Both the position numbers and the translations under genes were made by a program. Below are positions 1 to 8,396 of a stretch of DNA of 64,000 bases, one piece after another (the first letter of the stretch is position 1; each line of letters opens with the position of its first letter). The notes under the pieces are model-generated. The model searched no databases and was not told the DNA's origin. It worked only from the letters and a program-made list of their open reading frames with translations. This DNA is from Nautilus pompilius (Eukaryota; Mollusca; Cephalopoda; Nautilida; Nautilidae): assembly GCA_018389105.1 (NCBI GenBank), contig JACATO010000688.1, positions 164,001 through 228,000 of the forward strand. The letters are read 5' to 3'.

Positions 1-348
1 TGGCAAGAGAATCAGCCATTTAAAATACTGGTAACAGTTTTCCAACAATAAGGTGCTATGGTTCTTGATTACATTTTTAAAGCAGCTATCATATGGAGGC
101 CTAAATAAAAAAGAAACAAAGTGTATGCTGATCTTAAATAATAATTATTTCTTTTTTTAATATATAAATTGTTTTTATAAATTAATTAAATCTATTGTGC
201 TATTTAATGAACTAAAAGGTAAGTAACATTCAACTATAATTCTGTACAAACCTGAAAAATTACTGTAAATGTTTTTTTTTCAAACGATATTTCTAGGCCT
301 CTGCCTCCTTTTTTTTTTTAGCTAGTGAAGAAATTATACTTGAAAACA
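1..348. other. A/T-rich non-coding DNA before the first transposon
   Basis: No gene is recognised here. The stretch is A/T-rich with homopolymer runs. A long T run followed by AG at about 310-321 looks like a splice acceptor, and 220-225 reads GTAAGT after AAG, which looks like a donor, but no open, coding-like segment connects to either of them. Confidence 0.6.
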
Positions 349-1309
349 AGGTGTCCCAAAAAAGATGTATACACACTTTTGTACATTACCATACCAAGAC
401 ATTTCATCGCTCAGTGTTCAGACATTTTCCATTCATATGAAGTACTGTATAATGCAATACCCTGCCCTGTCCTTAGATGTTTTCAGTGTTGGGCAAAAAT
501 TACTAGCATGAGAATGTCCTATGATCAGTACAAGTTATCACAAATTAGTAGTGGCAAGCTGGGAATGTAGTCAAGGTACAACGTGCATGGACATGGAAGT
601 GTCAACTGCCATCAGCAGCCTGCCTTGCAATTGCACATTTGAGAGACAAATTCAAAGCCAGAGGCATGTAAAGGCTGCTGCAGAGTAAAGAAAGGGCTGC
701 ATGTGTCGACTGAATCTGCTCACTACAAAATCCAAACATGTTTGTCAGTCTGGTACAAGCAGGTCAAGTATCCAATGGATTCTGGAGGATGTAAATTGAA
801 AACCGTGCATATTCCTCAATAAGTAGCATTGTACCCAGTGTTGAGACCGTGTACAGCAATAAAGAATTGTTTTACTAGCAAAATGGCGTTTCTCTGAATT
901 TTCAACAAGATATACAGCCATTTTTGGATGAACACTTACTGGGAAAAGGATGAAACAGTGCAGTCAAGTTGAATGCCAGCCACACTCTCCAGATCTCAGA
1001 CCATCAATTTTCTTCTTTTTCGGGCATGTTGAAGGACAAGGCAGCTGACACAAAAGCAGCCTAACTAAACTTCAACAGAGAATTGTTGATGCTTCAACAG
1101 CTGGTCCTGTAAAAATAAAATCTGCTACTGTGTTTCACTCTGTTGTCAGATGCTGCAATACCTGCATCGATGCTAATGGTAAACATTCTGAACACTGTAA
1201 TGTTTCATGTTAGAGGTGTCTGATGTATAAAGCAAAAATTCTATCTCATAGTATATCTGTTTACTAGGCTATAGGAAAGAGTTTGTATAAATCTTTTTGG
1301 GACACCCTC
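349..1309 (+). mobile_element. Decayed mariner-like DNA transposon with TIRs
   Basis: The left end (AGGTGTCCCAAAAAAGATG, from about 349) and the right end (complement reads AGGGTGTCCCAAAAAGATT, ending about 1308) form imperfect terminal inverted repeats of roughly 25 bases. Between them lie transposase remnants on the plus strand in the expected order, from the N-terminal DNA-binding part to the C-terminal tail. At about 960 bases it is shorter than a typical autonomous element of 1.2-1.5 kb, so internal sequence has been lost. It ends only about 8 bases before the Tc1 element that begins at 1317. The exact outer ends are uncertain by one or two bases because the TA duplication is not cleanly preserved. 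Confidence 0.72.
508..1213 (+). pseudogene. Broken mariner-like transposase
   Basis: This is the remnant of the transposase that would cut the surrounding element at its inverted repeats. A start at 508 gives MRMSYDQYK. In another frame, at about 553-600, the helix-turn-helix start is recognisable as GNVVKVQRAW followed by a stretch ending HLRDKFKARG. Around 900-935 the second catalytic region appears as FQQD..PFLDEHLLGKG. The third region survives as a degraded SPDL..(S)IFFF.GH at about 985-1025, followed by the C-terminal motif IKSATVFHSVV...DANGKHSEH ending at a stop at 1211-1213. Several frameshifts and stops separate these blocks, so no functional protein can be made. The family assignment rests on motif order, not on a search. 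Confidence 0.65.
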
Positions 1310-1316
1310 ATATACA

Positions 1317-1357
1317 CAGGTGCATCTCAAAAAATTAGAATATCGTGGAAGAGTTCA
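1317..1357 (+). repeat. Left outer terminal inverted repeat of the Tc1 element
   Basis: Begins CAGGTGCATCTC and pairs with 2831-2872 on the opposite strand over about 41 bases. In this family the outer repeat holds the cleavage end and an outer transposase binding site. Confidence 0.9.
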
Positions 1358-1494
1358 ATATTTTTTGTCAGTTATTTCAGAAAGTGAAAGTTGTAAATAT
1401 TCTAGACTCATTACATGTAAACTAAAATGTTTCAAGCAATTTTTTTATTTTAATTTTGATAATTACGGCCTACAGATAAAAAAAATAGAAAAAA

Positions 1495-1520
1495 GGTATC
1501 TCAAAATATTAGAATATTCC
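1495..1520 (+). repeat. Left inner direct repeat of the Tc1 element
   Basis: GGTATCTCAAAATATTAGAA resembles the outer end GTGCATCTCAAAAAATTAGAA in the same orientation. This spacing of about 180 bases from the end is typical of IR/DR-type Tc1 elements with two transposase binding sites per end. Confidence 0.75.
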
Positions 1521-1603
1521 ATTTCGAGTTTGAGTAAATCACTATTTATGCAGTATAAATACCATGAATCTCTCAGTCTGGTTCAGTACACAAAACCACA
1601 ATC

Positions 1604-2594
1604 ATGGGGAAGACTGCTGACTTGACAGTTGTCCAGAAGACACTCACTGACATCCTTCACGAGGAGGGTAAGCCACAGAAGGTCATTGCTGAAAGGGCTG
1701 GCTGTTCGCAGAGTGCTGTATCAAAGCATATTCATGGAAAGTTGACTGGAAGGGGAAAAGTGTGGTAGGAAAAGGTGCATAAGCAAGAGGGATGACCGCA
1801 GCCTTGAGAGGATCGTCAAGCAAAGCTGATTCAAGAACTTGCGGGAGCTTCACAAGGAGTGGACTGAGGCTGGAGTCAGTGCATCAAGAGCCACCACGCA
1901 CAGATGTGTCCAGGAAATGGGCTACAAGTGTCGCATTCCTAGTGTCAAGTCACTCCTGAACCAGAGACAACGTCAGAAGCGTCTTACCTGGGCTAAGGAG
2001 AAAAAGAACTGGACCGTTGCTCAGTGGTCCAAAGTCCTCTTTTCAGATGAGAGTAAATTTTGCATGTCATTTGGAAATCAAGGTCCCACAGTCTGGAGGA
2101 AGAGTGGAGAGGCACAGAATCCAAGTTGCCTGAAGTCCAGTGTGAAGTTTCCACAGACAGTGATGATTTGGGGTGCCATGTCATCTGTTGGTGTCGGTCC
2201 ACTGTTTTATCAAGTCCAAAGTCAATGCAGCCGTCTACCAGGAGATTTTAGAGCAGTTCATGTTTCTGTCTGCTGACAAGCTGATTTCCTTTTCCAACAG
2301 GACTTGGCACCTGCCCACAGTGCCAAAACTACTAGTAACTGGTTTGCTGACCATGGTATTACTATGCTTGACTGGCCAGCCAACTCGCCTGACCTGAACC
2401 CCATAGATTCTCTATGGGGTATTGTCAAGAGGAAGATGAGAGACACCAGACCCAACAACACAGATGAGCTGAAGGCCACTATCAAAGCAACCTGGGCTTC
2501 CATAACACCTCAGCAGTGCCACAGGCTGATCGCCTCCATGCCACGCCGCATTGATGCAGTGATTCATGCAAAAGGAGCCCCGACTAAGTACTGA
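1604..2594 (+). pseudogene. Broken Tc1 transposase (DD34E type)
   Basis: The protein would be a Tc1-family DDE transposase of about 340 residues. ATG at 1604 begins MGKTADLTVVQKTL and reads through the first helix-turn-helix (GCSQSAVSKHIHGKLTGR). The frame is lost at about 1755-1765, and a TGA at 1827-1829 stands where the family usually has arginine. From 1839 the second DNA-binding region and the first catalytic Asp (LFSDESKF) are intact up to about 2200. Another frame break at about 2205 is followed by a deletion of about a dozen bases near 2282 that restores the frame. The second catalytic Asp (codon 2301-2303, QQDLAPAHS) and the third acidic position (codon 2406-2408) are separated by 34 residues. 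That third residue is Asp (NPIDSLWG) where the family has Glu. The end is ...GAPTKY then TGA at 2592-2594. Confidence 0.92.
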
Positions 2595-2667
2595 GTGCAT
2601 AAATGAACATACTTTTCAGAAGTTCGACGTTTCTATATTATAAATCCTTTTTTTTAATTGATCTAAT

Positions 2668-2693
2668 GAAATATTATAATATTTTGAGATAGT
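2668..2693 (-). repeat. Right inner direct repeat of the Tc1 element
   Basis: On the minus strand this reads CACTATCTCAAAATATTATAA and corresponds to the left inner repeat at 1495-1520, completing the four-site IR/DR layout. Confidence 0.7.
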
Positions 2694-2830
2694 GGATTTT
2701 TGAATTTCATGAGCTGTAAGCCATAATCATCAAAATTAAAACAAAAAAAGGCTTGAAATATTTCACTTTGTGTGTAATGAATCTGGAATATATGAAAGTT
2801 TCACTGTTCGGATTAAATTACGGAAAAAAA

Positions 2831-2872
2831 TGAACTCTTCCATGATATTCTAATTTTTTTGAGATGCACCTG
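2831..2872 (-). repeat. Right outer terminal inverted repeat of the Tc1 element
   Basis: Minus-strand reading begins CAGGTGCATCTC and matches the left repeat, with one extra A in the A run and one substitution. Confidence 0.9.
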
Positions 2873-2896
2873 TAGATATATATATATATATATATG
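2873..2896. repeat. (TA)n microsatellite at the Tc1 insertion edge
   Basis: An almost pure TA tract directly abuts the right end of the Tc1 element. Tc1 elements insert at TA, so the tract is a natural target, or the duplicated TA may have expanded after insertion. Confidence 0.8.
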
Positions 2897-4084
2897 TTTC
2901 TTTTACATTTTTTTTTCCTTTGGCTCTAGTTTGGTTGCAGAAGATTCACTGATTATCTGTTTCCTTCTGGTAATTTCCGGTCCTTTACAATCACAATTTG
3001 TCATATTATCTGAGTTGTTTATCGCTGTATGTTCGCACTTTTTTTTAATAAAAAATAAAGCTGATTTTTGAGAATACAGAAAAAAAAATGTGTGTCTTGT
3101 GCGTGCTTGTATTCCTAATATAGAGTACCAACAGACTGTTACCCTGGTTCTTCTGACCGTAAACACTTAAATATGGAGTCAGAATGGCGTTGTATCTGAA
3201 GAATAATCATAAAACTAGCAGCAAGCAACTAATTTGTGGCTGGAAATCAAATTAAATATGACAATCAATAGTAATTATCTGGTGTTAAAGGCAGAAAGTT
3301 GTATTTTTTGGAAGCAGCACATGGAGATATCCTCTGAGCATAATACCCTGAAAAGCCAAACAAGTGAGCTTAAGAATTCCTACGGAATCTTAAGTAATAT
3401 ACAGTATGAGAAATGTTCTCGAAATAAAAATAACAAATGTATATTCACCGTCTACTGCATTTAAAAATCTGCCAAAAATAATAATAAGGTATAAATAAAA
3501 CAAAAAACAAGGTTATTTTTAATTTATCAATTAAATGTGGAATTTGTAAAACTGATGATAGAAAGCAAAAGCAAAATTCAAATTCTCGTGTTAGATCTCT
3601 AGCTACTTTGTACCCATTTTCTCTCCCTTTTGTTGATGGCACACACTTAGCACCCACATTATTACACGTTCTTCAATATAAACTAAATGTTTGCCATTTC
3701 TACTTTCTAATTTAATGACCTAGTCTGCAAACATTTCAAAATGATTTATATCTTACTGATTTCTAGCTATCTTCCATCGTCCTTGTCCTACACAACAAAA
3801 TAATCTATCACGCAATGGCTGCCATAAAGCAATTAAACAGCAATAACTTTATTATTACCCTTGCCATAATAATTTGGAAACTTGTTCTTGTAATGTGTTA
3901 GTTTGTTGTAGCAAATAAAATTAAGTACAAAGTGAAATTTTTTGTTAATACTTAATCAAGCCAGTTTCTGCAACACAGGGGGCCTCTACCATGTTTGGCA
4001 TTGAACCAAACAAGGTTTTGTGTTATGGCTTGATCTTTGTATCTGTGTGAGAACTTCCTCTAGTTTTATCATATTGGTGAACAT
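2897..4084. other. A/T-rich non-coding DNA
   Basis: No gene is recognised. The only structure I see is a short near-palindrome at 3369-3394 (CTTAAGAATTCC / GGAATCTTAAG around a TAC loop). The short open frames here have compositions expected by chance. Confidence 0.55.
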
Positions 4085-4520
4085 GAAAAAGCTGCTTTCA
4101 GATGAAAACCCAGATTGCCCAAAAGGTGCTCAACTACATTCATATCAGGACTATGGGGTACCTAGGAGAAGTGAATGCTGTTAATTCTGCTTTCAGACTA
4201 TGGTCACAAGAGATGTAGCATTTAGCATCATCCTCATCAAGAATACAAACATCTAATTTCAGTATGTCTTGTTAGTAAAGTGTAAGATGCATTTTTAAAA
4301 TATAATTGAAATATTCTTTGACGAACACCATTTCCGGCTCTCCACCATACTAGATTGCAGCCAATACCACAACTCTCCCGACATCATACCTGAATTAATG
4401 TTTAAGTTCTTCATTAGACCTTCTACAAACTCAGATGTGATCTCTATACATGGATGAAACTTTGATTTCTCTGCCCAATAACTTTGCCAAACATTCTCTG
4501 ACCAGATATTTCAGAGCATT
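4085..4520 (-). pseudogene. Very old Tc1/mariner transposase relic
   Basis: Read on the minus strand, blocks of a DDE transposase appear in the right order but in shifting frames. At about 4309-4360 there is YGGEPEMVFVKEYFNYI, resembling the hydrophobic block after the first catalytic Asp. Next comes DEDDAKCYIS at about 4212-4238, at the place of the second Asp motif, and then PHSPDMNVVEHLLGNLG at about 4107-4157, the third-acidic-residue motif SPD.N..E. The second Asp and the Glu (codon 4129-4131) are about 33 codons apart with one frame break between, compatible with a DD34E enzyme. Stops and frameshifts are frequent and no TIRs were found. This is inference from motif order. Confidence 0.45.
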
Positions 4521-5811
4521 TTATTCCTTTTGAACAGAAGAATCTTTTTATGTGATACATACTCTCTGCAGGAAATTTGATGAAGTAGAAGTTGGACTAT
4601 TCTTTGGCTCATTTCTGTTGCAGTAGTAATTCTAGCAAAAGAATTCTGATTTTGAGTGTGGACATTGCAAGTATGGTGTCACTGTTGAGGGCCTCCCAGA
4701 TTACTTTCCAATAGCTGTGGTATTTGTTCCAATGAACTTCACAATACATGGCGATAAGAAAATACCGAGAATTTTGGAAATCTGTTGTTGACTTTAACCA
4801 CATTTTAAGCATGACAACATCTGGCAAGGTAATAGTGCAAAATGATTATCTATCAGATGTACTAATGGCCATTCAAATGCAACCGGGTTGGATATAATTA
4901 CAGTAACCATTTTCCAGCTTGGTTTAAATGGAATCACCAGTGTACATAATCACACATGACGTATGTGAATTCTGATCAGATACATTAATCTATGGAGGTG
5001 GTCAAATTAAATGGAAAAACACTACAGGTGCTAGAAATTTAGTAGTAAGAAAAACCAAATAAAAAAAAAAAAAGTTTTATTGGTTGTTTGAAGTAGTTAT
5101 TAATTAAACATCAACCCACTGAATATGCACAGTAGTACTTTCTGCATGAACCTGCATATGCAGTGTTCATTAATTCTATACTGTGACTGTATTATAGTTT
5201 CAATACTCTCACAGTGTATGTATGAGGGATTTGACAGTTATAACATTAACAACTGCATCACAATTAATGCTTTGCTTTTCAATGCATGTTCTAAATTCCA
5301 ACTTTGCTTTTTGGATTCTTTATCATTTTTTTTTCCCCAGACTACTGAACAACCTCAAACATTTCATTATATTTTGCACACTGCATGTACAGAAATAGAT
5401 TCTGTACAGCATATATGGGATAACTGAAGATTTTGTGGATACCTCGCATGTTCAGGATGAGATACACATAAAAGCTAACTCTAATAATGCTAAAAGAGTG
5501 AATTCTAATGTTAGTACACAATCTGGCGTATTAGTGATAATATAATTTTAACAACAACAAAAATCTTTTGCAAAATCTAATGTTTTGCTTCTTTTTTCTA
5601 AAGAAGGGATATATTTCAAACACCTAGTTTTTGAAAATAGAGAATAGTGATGGAGTAAGTTGCTAAGGGCATATTTATTTGGCTTGGTTGCATAAAGTGC
5701 TAGAATATGATTCAATATATCCTCTTATTTGGTGAAAACTGTATTATCCACTTTAAATGAACCACAGATTCATGGCACTCAATAATAGATCTGTTTATTT
5801 TTTTTTAATAG
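4521..5811. other. A/T-rich non-coding DNA with one strong acceptor-like site
   Basis: No gene is recognised. A long T/C tract ending in CCCCAG (AG at 5339-5340) is a strong splice-acceptor shape. The segment after it is open in one frame (TTEQPQTFHYILHT...) up to a stop at about 5425-5427, with only a poor donor-like GTACAG near 5404, so I do not call an exon. The 4609-4827 minus-strand open frame may hold further remains of the relic at 4085-4520. Confidence 0.45.
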
Positions 5812-5893
5812 AAGGACACTTTCATCCGTCATCCAGATGCTAAGTGACGAGGATGGGCACCCATCAGATAATCCACTGCCAGCAGGCACAATG
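5812..5893 (+). CDS. Candidate internal coding exon, unknown gene
   Basis: The segment has the hallmarks of an internal exon. A strong acceptor (a run of about 20 pyrimidines and A/T, then AATAG, AG at 5810-5811) precedes it and ATG|GTAATA follows it (donor GT at 5894-5895). It is noticeably richer in G+C than its flanks. Skipping the first base gives one open frame of exactly 27 codons: RTLSSVIQ followed by MLSDEDGHPSDNPLPAGTM, an acidic, proline- and serine-containing peptide typical of a disordered region of an intracellular protein. Entry is after two bases of a codon and exit is in phase 0. The 90-base segment at 27313-27402 could follow in phase. I do not recognise the family, and a chance match to splice rules cannot be excluded. 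Confidence 0.4.
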
Positions 5894-6254
5894 GTAATAA
5901 ACAGCTAGTTATGGCAACAAGTTAAATGTATCATATGATATGTACACACAGGAATTTCTTGTTAAATAGCCTGAAATGATGCAAGACAAAATCCATCGAC
6001 CAGTGTAAAGCATTCAGAAAAATAGCACTAACAGACTGAGTTAGGTATGACTTGTGTTTCAATGGACCACTCACAAATAAGACGCAGGCCATGTGGGTCA
6101 AAATCCTAGCAGTGAACCAAACTCGGTGTTGAGCTTTGGAACAACACAAATGTATTGTACGCCCCTTAAGATGTCATTATAATGCATTGTGCATTTGAAA
6201 AAACAACAAAAGTTAAATGTGATTTTCTGTATTAAAAATATAAAACTAACTGCA

Positions 6255-6560
6255 CATTAATAAGTTAGGGCAGCACAGCAGTAGTCCAATGGCTAGATTA
6301 CGGACTCCTTCACCAGCTGGCCAATGGGTTTTCTTCTAGTATCCCAGTTTCCTCCCACATCCAGAAATGAAGAGCTCTAGTTAAGAACTTTTGATCGGTT
6401 TGTTCTTTGTGCTGGCAACATTTAAATCATTCACCATCTTGGAAGGACCTGGCTCCACCTCACCATGTACTATTCTGGCCAAGATTAATGATGACGTCTT
6501 CTCACAGGTGCTGTGGCTGCACAAATCCCCTTCACTGGACATTTTAAACAAGGGTCACAT
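6255..6560 (+). repeat. SINE-like element with a tRNA-related head
   Basis: The start (about 6262-6345) reads like a decayed tRNA. TAGTCCAATGGCTAGATTACGG occupies the D-arm/A-box position, CCTTCACC resembles the anticodon loop of a glutamate-type tRNA, and GGGTTTTCTTCTAGTATCCC occupies the B-box/T-arm position. A stretch with GTTTCCTCCCACATCC and an unrelated body follows. This is the usual order of a tRNA-derived SINE. I could not define the 3' end or any target duplication, and there is no second copy of the same family in the window to compare with. Confidence 0.45.
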
Positions 6561-6832
6561 AATTTAAGCATGTGCAAAAATATATATTTTGACTTATATT
6601 AAGAGCCAATTTATCTGAATATCCAACCTAACACGTGCCTGAGAGAGAAACGACTTCCCCCTTCCTGCAGAAGATGGATACCCTTTGACAACCAAAACTT
6701 AATCCACAAGAAACTAATTCAATGAAGAAGATATCACCATAGAATTGGACTTTTGAGAGGCACATTAATTTAAAAGCGAGTGAGTATACTGCACTTCAAA
6801 ATATATGCACTGTAGCTGTTAATTTAGATATA

Positions 6833-7065
6833 CAGTGGTGGCCAAAAAATTATTACATCACCAAAATAATTCATAATTTTAATCTTTTTTTCATTAGTGT
6901 AACTGAACCATACAATAACGAATGTATTATTTATGCATTTCTATTTCTGCCAATAATGAAAATATTCTATCATCAAAATAATATTGCAAAGCAAGAGTTC
7001 ACTGAAGCTCACTGCTTCATTATTCTAATGGTTGCCTCTCCACAAAAGCTTTTACAGTATTATGG
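6833..7065 (+). mobile_element. Tc1-type transposon end fragment
   Basis: After a TA at 6831-6832 the sequence begins CAGTGGTGGCCAAAAAATTA, the form of a Tc1-type terminal repeat, and continues into an A/T-rich 5' leader (to about 7065) of the kind that precedes the transposase in these elements. No transposase sequence and no matching right end follow, so it is a 5' fragment or a badly decayed copy. The right boundary is approximate. Confidence 0.5.
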
Positions 7066-8370
7066 AGGATGTTAAGTACAGAAGAAACTCTGTAAATATC
7101 ACAACCCTGACTTGATTGTACTGAAATAACATATAGTTTAAAACAAAACAGGGAGTTACAAAGTTTCTGATCAGCTACCATCACTTGAACAATTTACATG
7201 CTACATTAAGTATAGTAACAACTTTTCTAACAGATGTTCTTTTCTAATATAATCAAATTTTCCTTTTAAATTATGTTTATGCTCTGAACCTGCCAAACCC
7301 TTTTCTTTTTCTTGGAAAATCTCCATGTGCACTGTATTATTAGGATGTGGGTAAAACACTAAACCAAGGTTTTGTCATTTCTTGTTGTGGCTGCTCACTC
7401 TGAGAGTTTTCCAAGCTTAACTTGATGTCTTAAAAACAAAATTAAATATTTTCGAACAGCAGTAAGCTTAAAGCAATTACTCTTGATTTATTTTATACCG
7501 TATCAATCAGAGTACAGAAACACTATGCCACAGGCAGCCAGATTAAAAACAAATTTATAATCCCTCTTGACATAACAGGCAATAATCTTCAAGCTCGGGC
7601 AGGAGATTGAAAATGCACCAGTGCTCTATCATTTCAATTACCTTGCAGTTGAGTTGCCTAATGATGATGGTTTCCCTACACATGATGAAGGCAGACAATT
7701 GTTTTTACCAAACTCCCTGACTGGATAAAGGCTGTGCATTGATTCTGCACTGAAAGATCTATTAAGAACAGACAATAAATACCAACCTCAGATGTTTTGT
7801 TCACTCACACAAAAAGTTTGTGAGCATTTCCAGTGAGTATCTGATGAGTAAATGATGGGGAAAAAAGAGAGATTCCATCAATTAATTATTAAGCTTTTAA
7901 GGCATACTACAAGCCAGTTAGCAGGTAAAATAATTAATTAACTTATTTCAAATGCAAAAGAAAAATGGTAACTGAGCTAAAACATAACAAAACCTACTCA
8001 TACAAACATTCACTTCCTATTTTCCCTTGCCATCAATTAGATAATGCAGAACACCCATCACTAAATGTATTCCTCCATGCATCTTTTCAGAAAATATTGT
8101 AAAATTTGTATAATACCTAAAACCACAGGTATTTCAGGAATTATTTTTTCCAATACAATCCAAAAGGAGGAGGATCCTATGTAAATGCACCATTATCTGT
8201 GATATAAAGTGGAAACTGATGAGTTTGAAGCGACTTAGTGCCATGGATAAAAACGAGAAAGTTTAGGAAGAAAACAAACTTTTTTGTTTAATTTGGAAAT
8301 AATATTTAAAGTAGACATGCCTCTCTCTCTTTTTACTAAAAACTAAGTGGTTATGTTTTTAAATAAAAAT

Positions 8371-8396
8371 CATTATTATTATTATTATTATTATTT
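8371..8396. repeat. (ATT)n microsatellite
   Basis: About eight uninterrupted ATT units. Confidence 0.9.

Larger units (their letters stand above)
1317..2872 (+). mobile_element. Full-length Tc1-type transposon, inactive copy
   Basis: The ends read CAGGTGCATCTC and GAGATGCACCTG and form inverted repeats of about 41 bases (1317-1357 and 2831-2872), differing by one A-run length change and one substitution. The length of 1556 bases is usual for Tc1 elements. The right flank is the expected TA (2873-2874). On the left the corresponding dinucleotide is CA (1315-1316), consistent with a T-to-C change in the duplicated target. Repeats similar to the outer ends recur inside at about 1495-1520 and 2668-2693, giving the IR/DR arrangement of paired transposase binding sites. 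The element contains one broken transposase gene. From established knowledge, elements with this end sequence and protein are very common in teleost fish and lampreys. Confidence 0.93.

Noticed and set aside
1993-2600. Open frames on the opposite strand and in other frames of the Tc1 transposase
   Set aside because: They are shadows of the transposase coding frame.
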